Assembly: GCA_949298665.1 (NCBI GenBank)
Contig: CASFXO010000096.1
Location: 1-15,591 of the forward strand
Source: an uncultured Lentisphaeria bacterium
GTDB taxonomy: Bacteria > Verrucomicrobiota > Lentisphaeria > Victivallales > Victivallaceae
Reading direction: 5' to 3'
Length of the DNA: 15,591 nucleotides
Positions 14,803-15,591 of this stretch are shown one piece after another. The notes under the pieces are model-generated. The model was not told the DNA's origin and did no database searches. It saw nothing but the letters and a program-made list of their open reading frames with translations. A program made the translations under genes and the position numbers. Within the stretch, counting starts at the first letter, position 1, and the number at the start of each line of letters is the position of its first letter.

Positions 14803-14809
14803 CGGAACC

Positions 14810-15591
14810 ATGCCGGCTCCGGTGAAACGCATTCTGGTGGTCAAGCCCAGCAGTCTGGGAGACATTCTGCACACATTTCCGGCGGTGGAGCTGCTGCGTC
14901 GCCGCTTTCCGGAGGCGGAGCTGGACTGGCTGGTGCATCCGGCTTTCCGGGAGGTGCTGGCGTTCAGCCCGTTTCCGGTGGCGCGGGCGATTCCCTTTCA
15001 ACGGCGGAAACTGGGAAAGGCGGTGACGTTTCCCCGGGAATTTCTCCGGTTGACGCGGGAGTTGCGGCGGCGGCGGTACGATCTGGTGATTGATTTTCAG
15101 GGGTTGCTGCGCAGTGCGATTTTCGGGTTTCTGGCGCGGGGACCGCGGCCGGTCGGTTTTTCTCATCCCCGGGAGGGGAACGCCCGCTGGCTTTACGGTC
15201 GACGTTGCCGTGTCGACATGGCGCGGCATGCCGTCGAGCGGAATGTGGCGCTGGTTAACCAGTTGCTGGGAAAGGACGATCCGGTTCCGGAGCTGCTGCT
15301 GCCGCGGCATCGTTTTTCTGTGAAGCTGCCCGTGGAAGCGGAGGGAAAACGGTTGGTCGGTGTGATTCCGGGAGCGCGCTGGGCGAGCAAGCGGTTTCCG
15401 CCGGAATTGTTTGCGGCAGTGATGAAGGCGGTGCGGCGGGATTTTCCGGAAGTGGTTTTTCTGGTGATCGGCAGTGCCTCGGAGCGGGCTGATGCGGAAC
15501 GGATTCTGGAGGAGTTCGGGATGTCCGGAGCATTTTCTCTGGCGGGTCGGACCGGAATCGGGGAAATGATGGAGCTGCTGGGCGGTTGCGA
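14810..15591 (+). CDS. GT9-family glycosyltransferase, LPS heptosyltransferase-like (3' end outside window)
   Basis: 260 residues visible, cut by the right edge. The N-terminus ILVVKPSSLGDILHTFPAVELLRRRFP is diagnostic for heptosyltransferase I/WaaC-like proteins; the SLGDILHTFPA element binds the lipid A-Kdo acceptor side. YDLVIDFQGLLRSA (about 85-98) and GVIPGARWASKRFPPELFA (about 184-202), which opens the nucleotide-sugar half, also match. It would add heptose from an ADP-heptose donor to LPS core at the inner membrane, implying an outer membrane. The ATG at 14810 lies 7 bases after the phosphatase stop with only GGAA as a weak ribosome site. Confidence 0.9.
   Translation, partial: MPAPVKRILVVKPSSLGDILHTFPAVELLRRRFPEAELDWLVHPAFREVLAFSPFPVARAIPFQRRKLGKAVTFPREFLRLTRELRRRRYDLVIDFQGLLRSAIFGFLARGPRPVGFSHPREGNARWLYGRRCRVDMARHAVERNVALVNQLLGKDDPVPELLLPRHRFSVKLPVEAEGKRLVGVIPGARWASKRFPPELFAAVMKAVRRDFPEVVFLVIGSASERADAERILEEFGMSGAFSLAGRTGIGEMMELLGGC

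Noticed and set aside
1..15591. CRISPR array, tRNA genes, insertion sequences, phage or integration sites
   Set aside because: No regularly spaced repeats, tRNA cloverleafs, transposase or integrase genes, or terminal repeats were seen on either strand.

Overview
The window looks like chromosomal DNA from a GC-rich, Gram-negative anaerobe. The best guess is a member of the Lentisphaerota (Victivallis-like) or a related PVC-group bacterium. This rests on gene content only: a GntR-type regulator with a LacI-like sensor, a URO-D-family protein of the kind abundant in that group, ThiH (the oxygen-sensitive route to dehydroglycine) instead of ThiO, and a GT9 heptosyltransferase that implies LPS. 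The taxonomic call is an inference.

Layout. (1) 1-2287: a GntR/LacI-like regulator on the minus strand, running off the left edge, is divergent from an MFS transporter. The 250-base region between them has a perfect sigma70-type promoter for the regulator, a second promoter for the transporter and several inverted repeats. (2) 2340-6038: a plus-strand cluster of a TPP-dependent acetolactate-synthase-like enzyme, an IbrA-like PAPS-reductase/PP-loop protein and an IbrB-like ParB-fold protein. The promoter in front of it carries nine consecutive G in its 17-base spacer. (3) 6126-7100: a URO-D-family protein. (4) 7199-9968: thiS-thiF-thiG-thiH, the thiazole branch of thiamin synthesis, with no visible TPP riboswitch. 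A strong GC hairpin separates thiH from the convergent gene. (5) 10034-12391, minus strand: a large MscS-family mechanosensitive channel. (6) 12535-13327: an mraZ gene preceded by four TGGA boxes spaced exactly 10 bases apart, a textbook-like MraZ operator, followed by a small membrane protein instead of the usual rsmH/ftsL. (7) 13393-13761: RNase P RNA (rnpB) with its own promoter. (8) 13981-15591: a calcineurin-like metallophosphatase and a GT9 heptosyltransferase cut by the right edge.

The least explained part is the TPP enzyme-IbrA-IbrB cluster with its poly-G promoter. The clearest regulatory structure is the MraZ operator array in front of an mraZ gene that has left the division/cell-wall cluster. 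Very long open frames antisense to several genes are judged to be GC-driven shadows.
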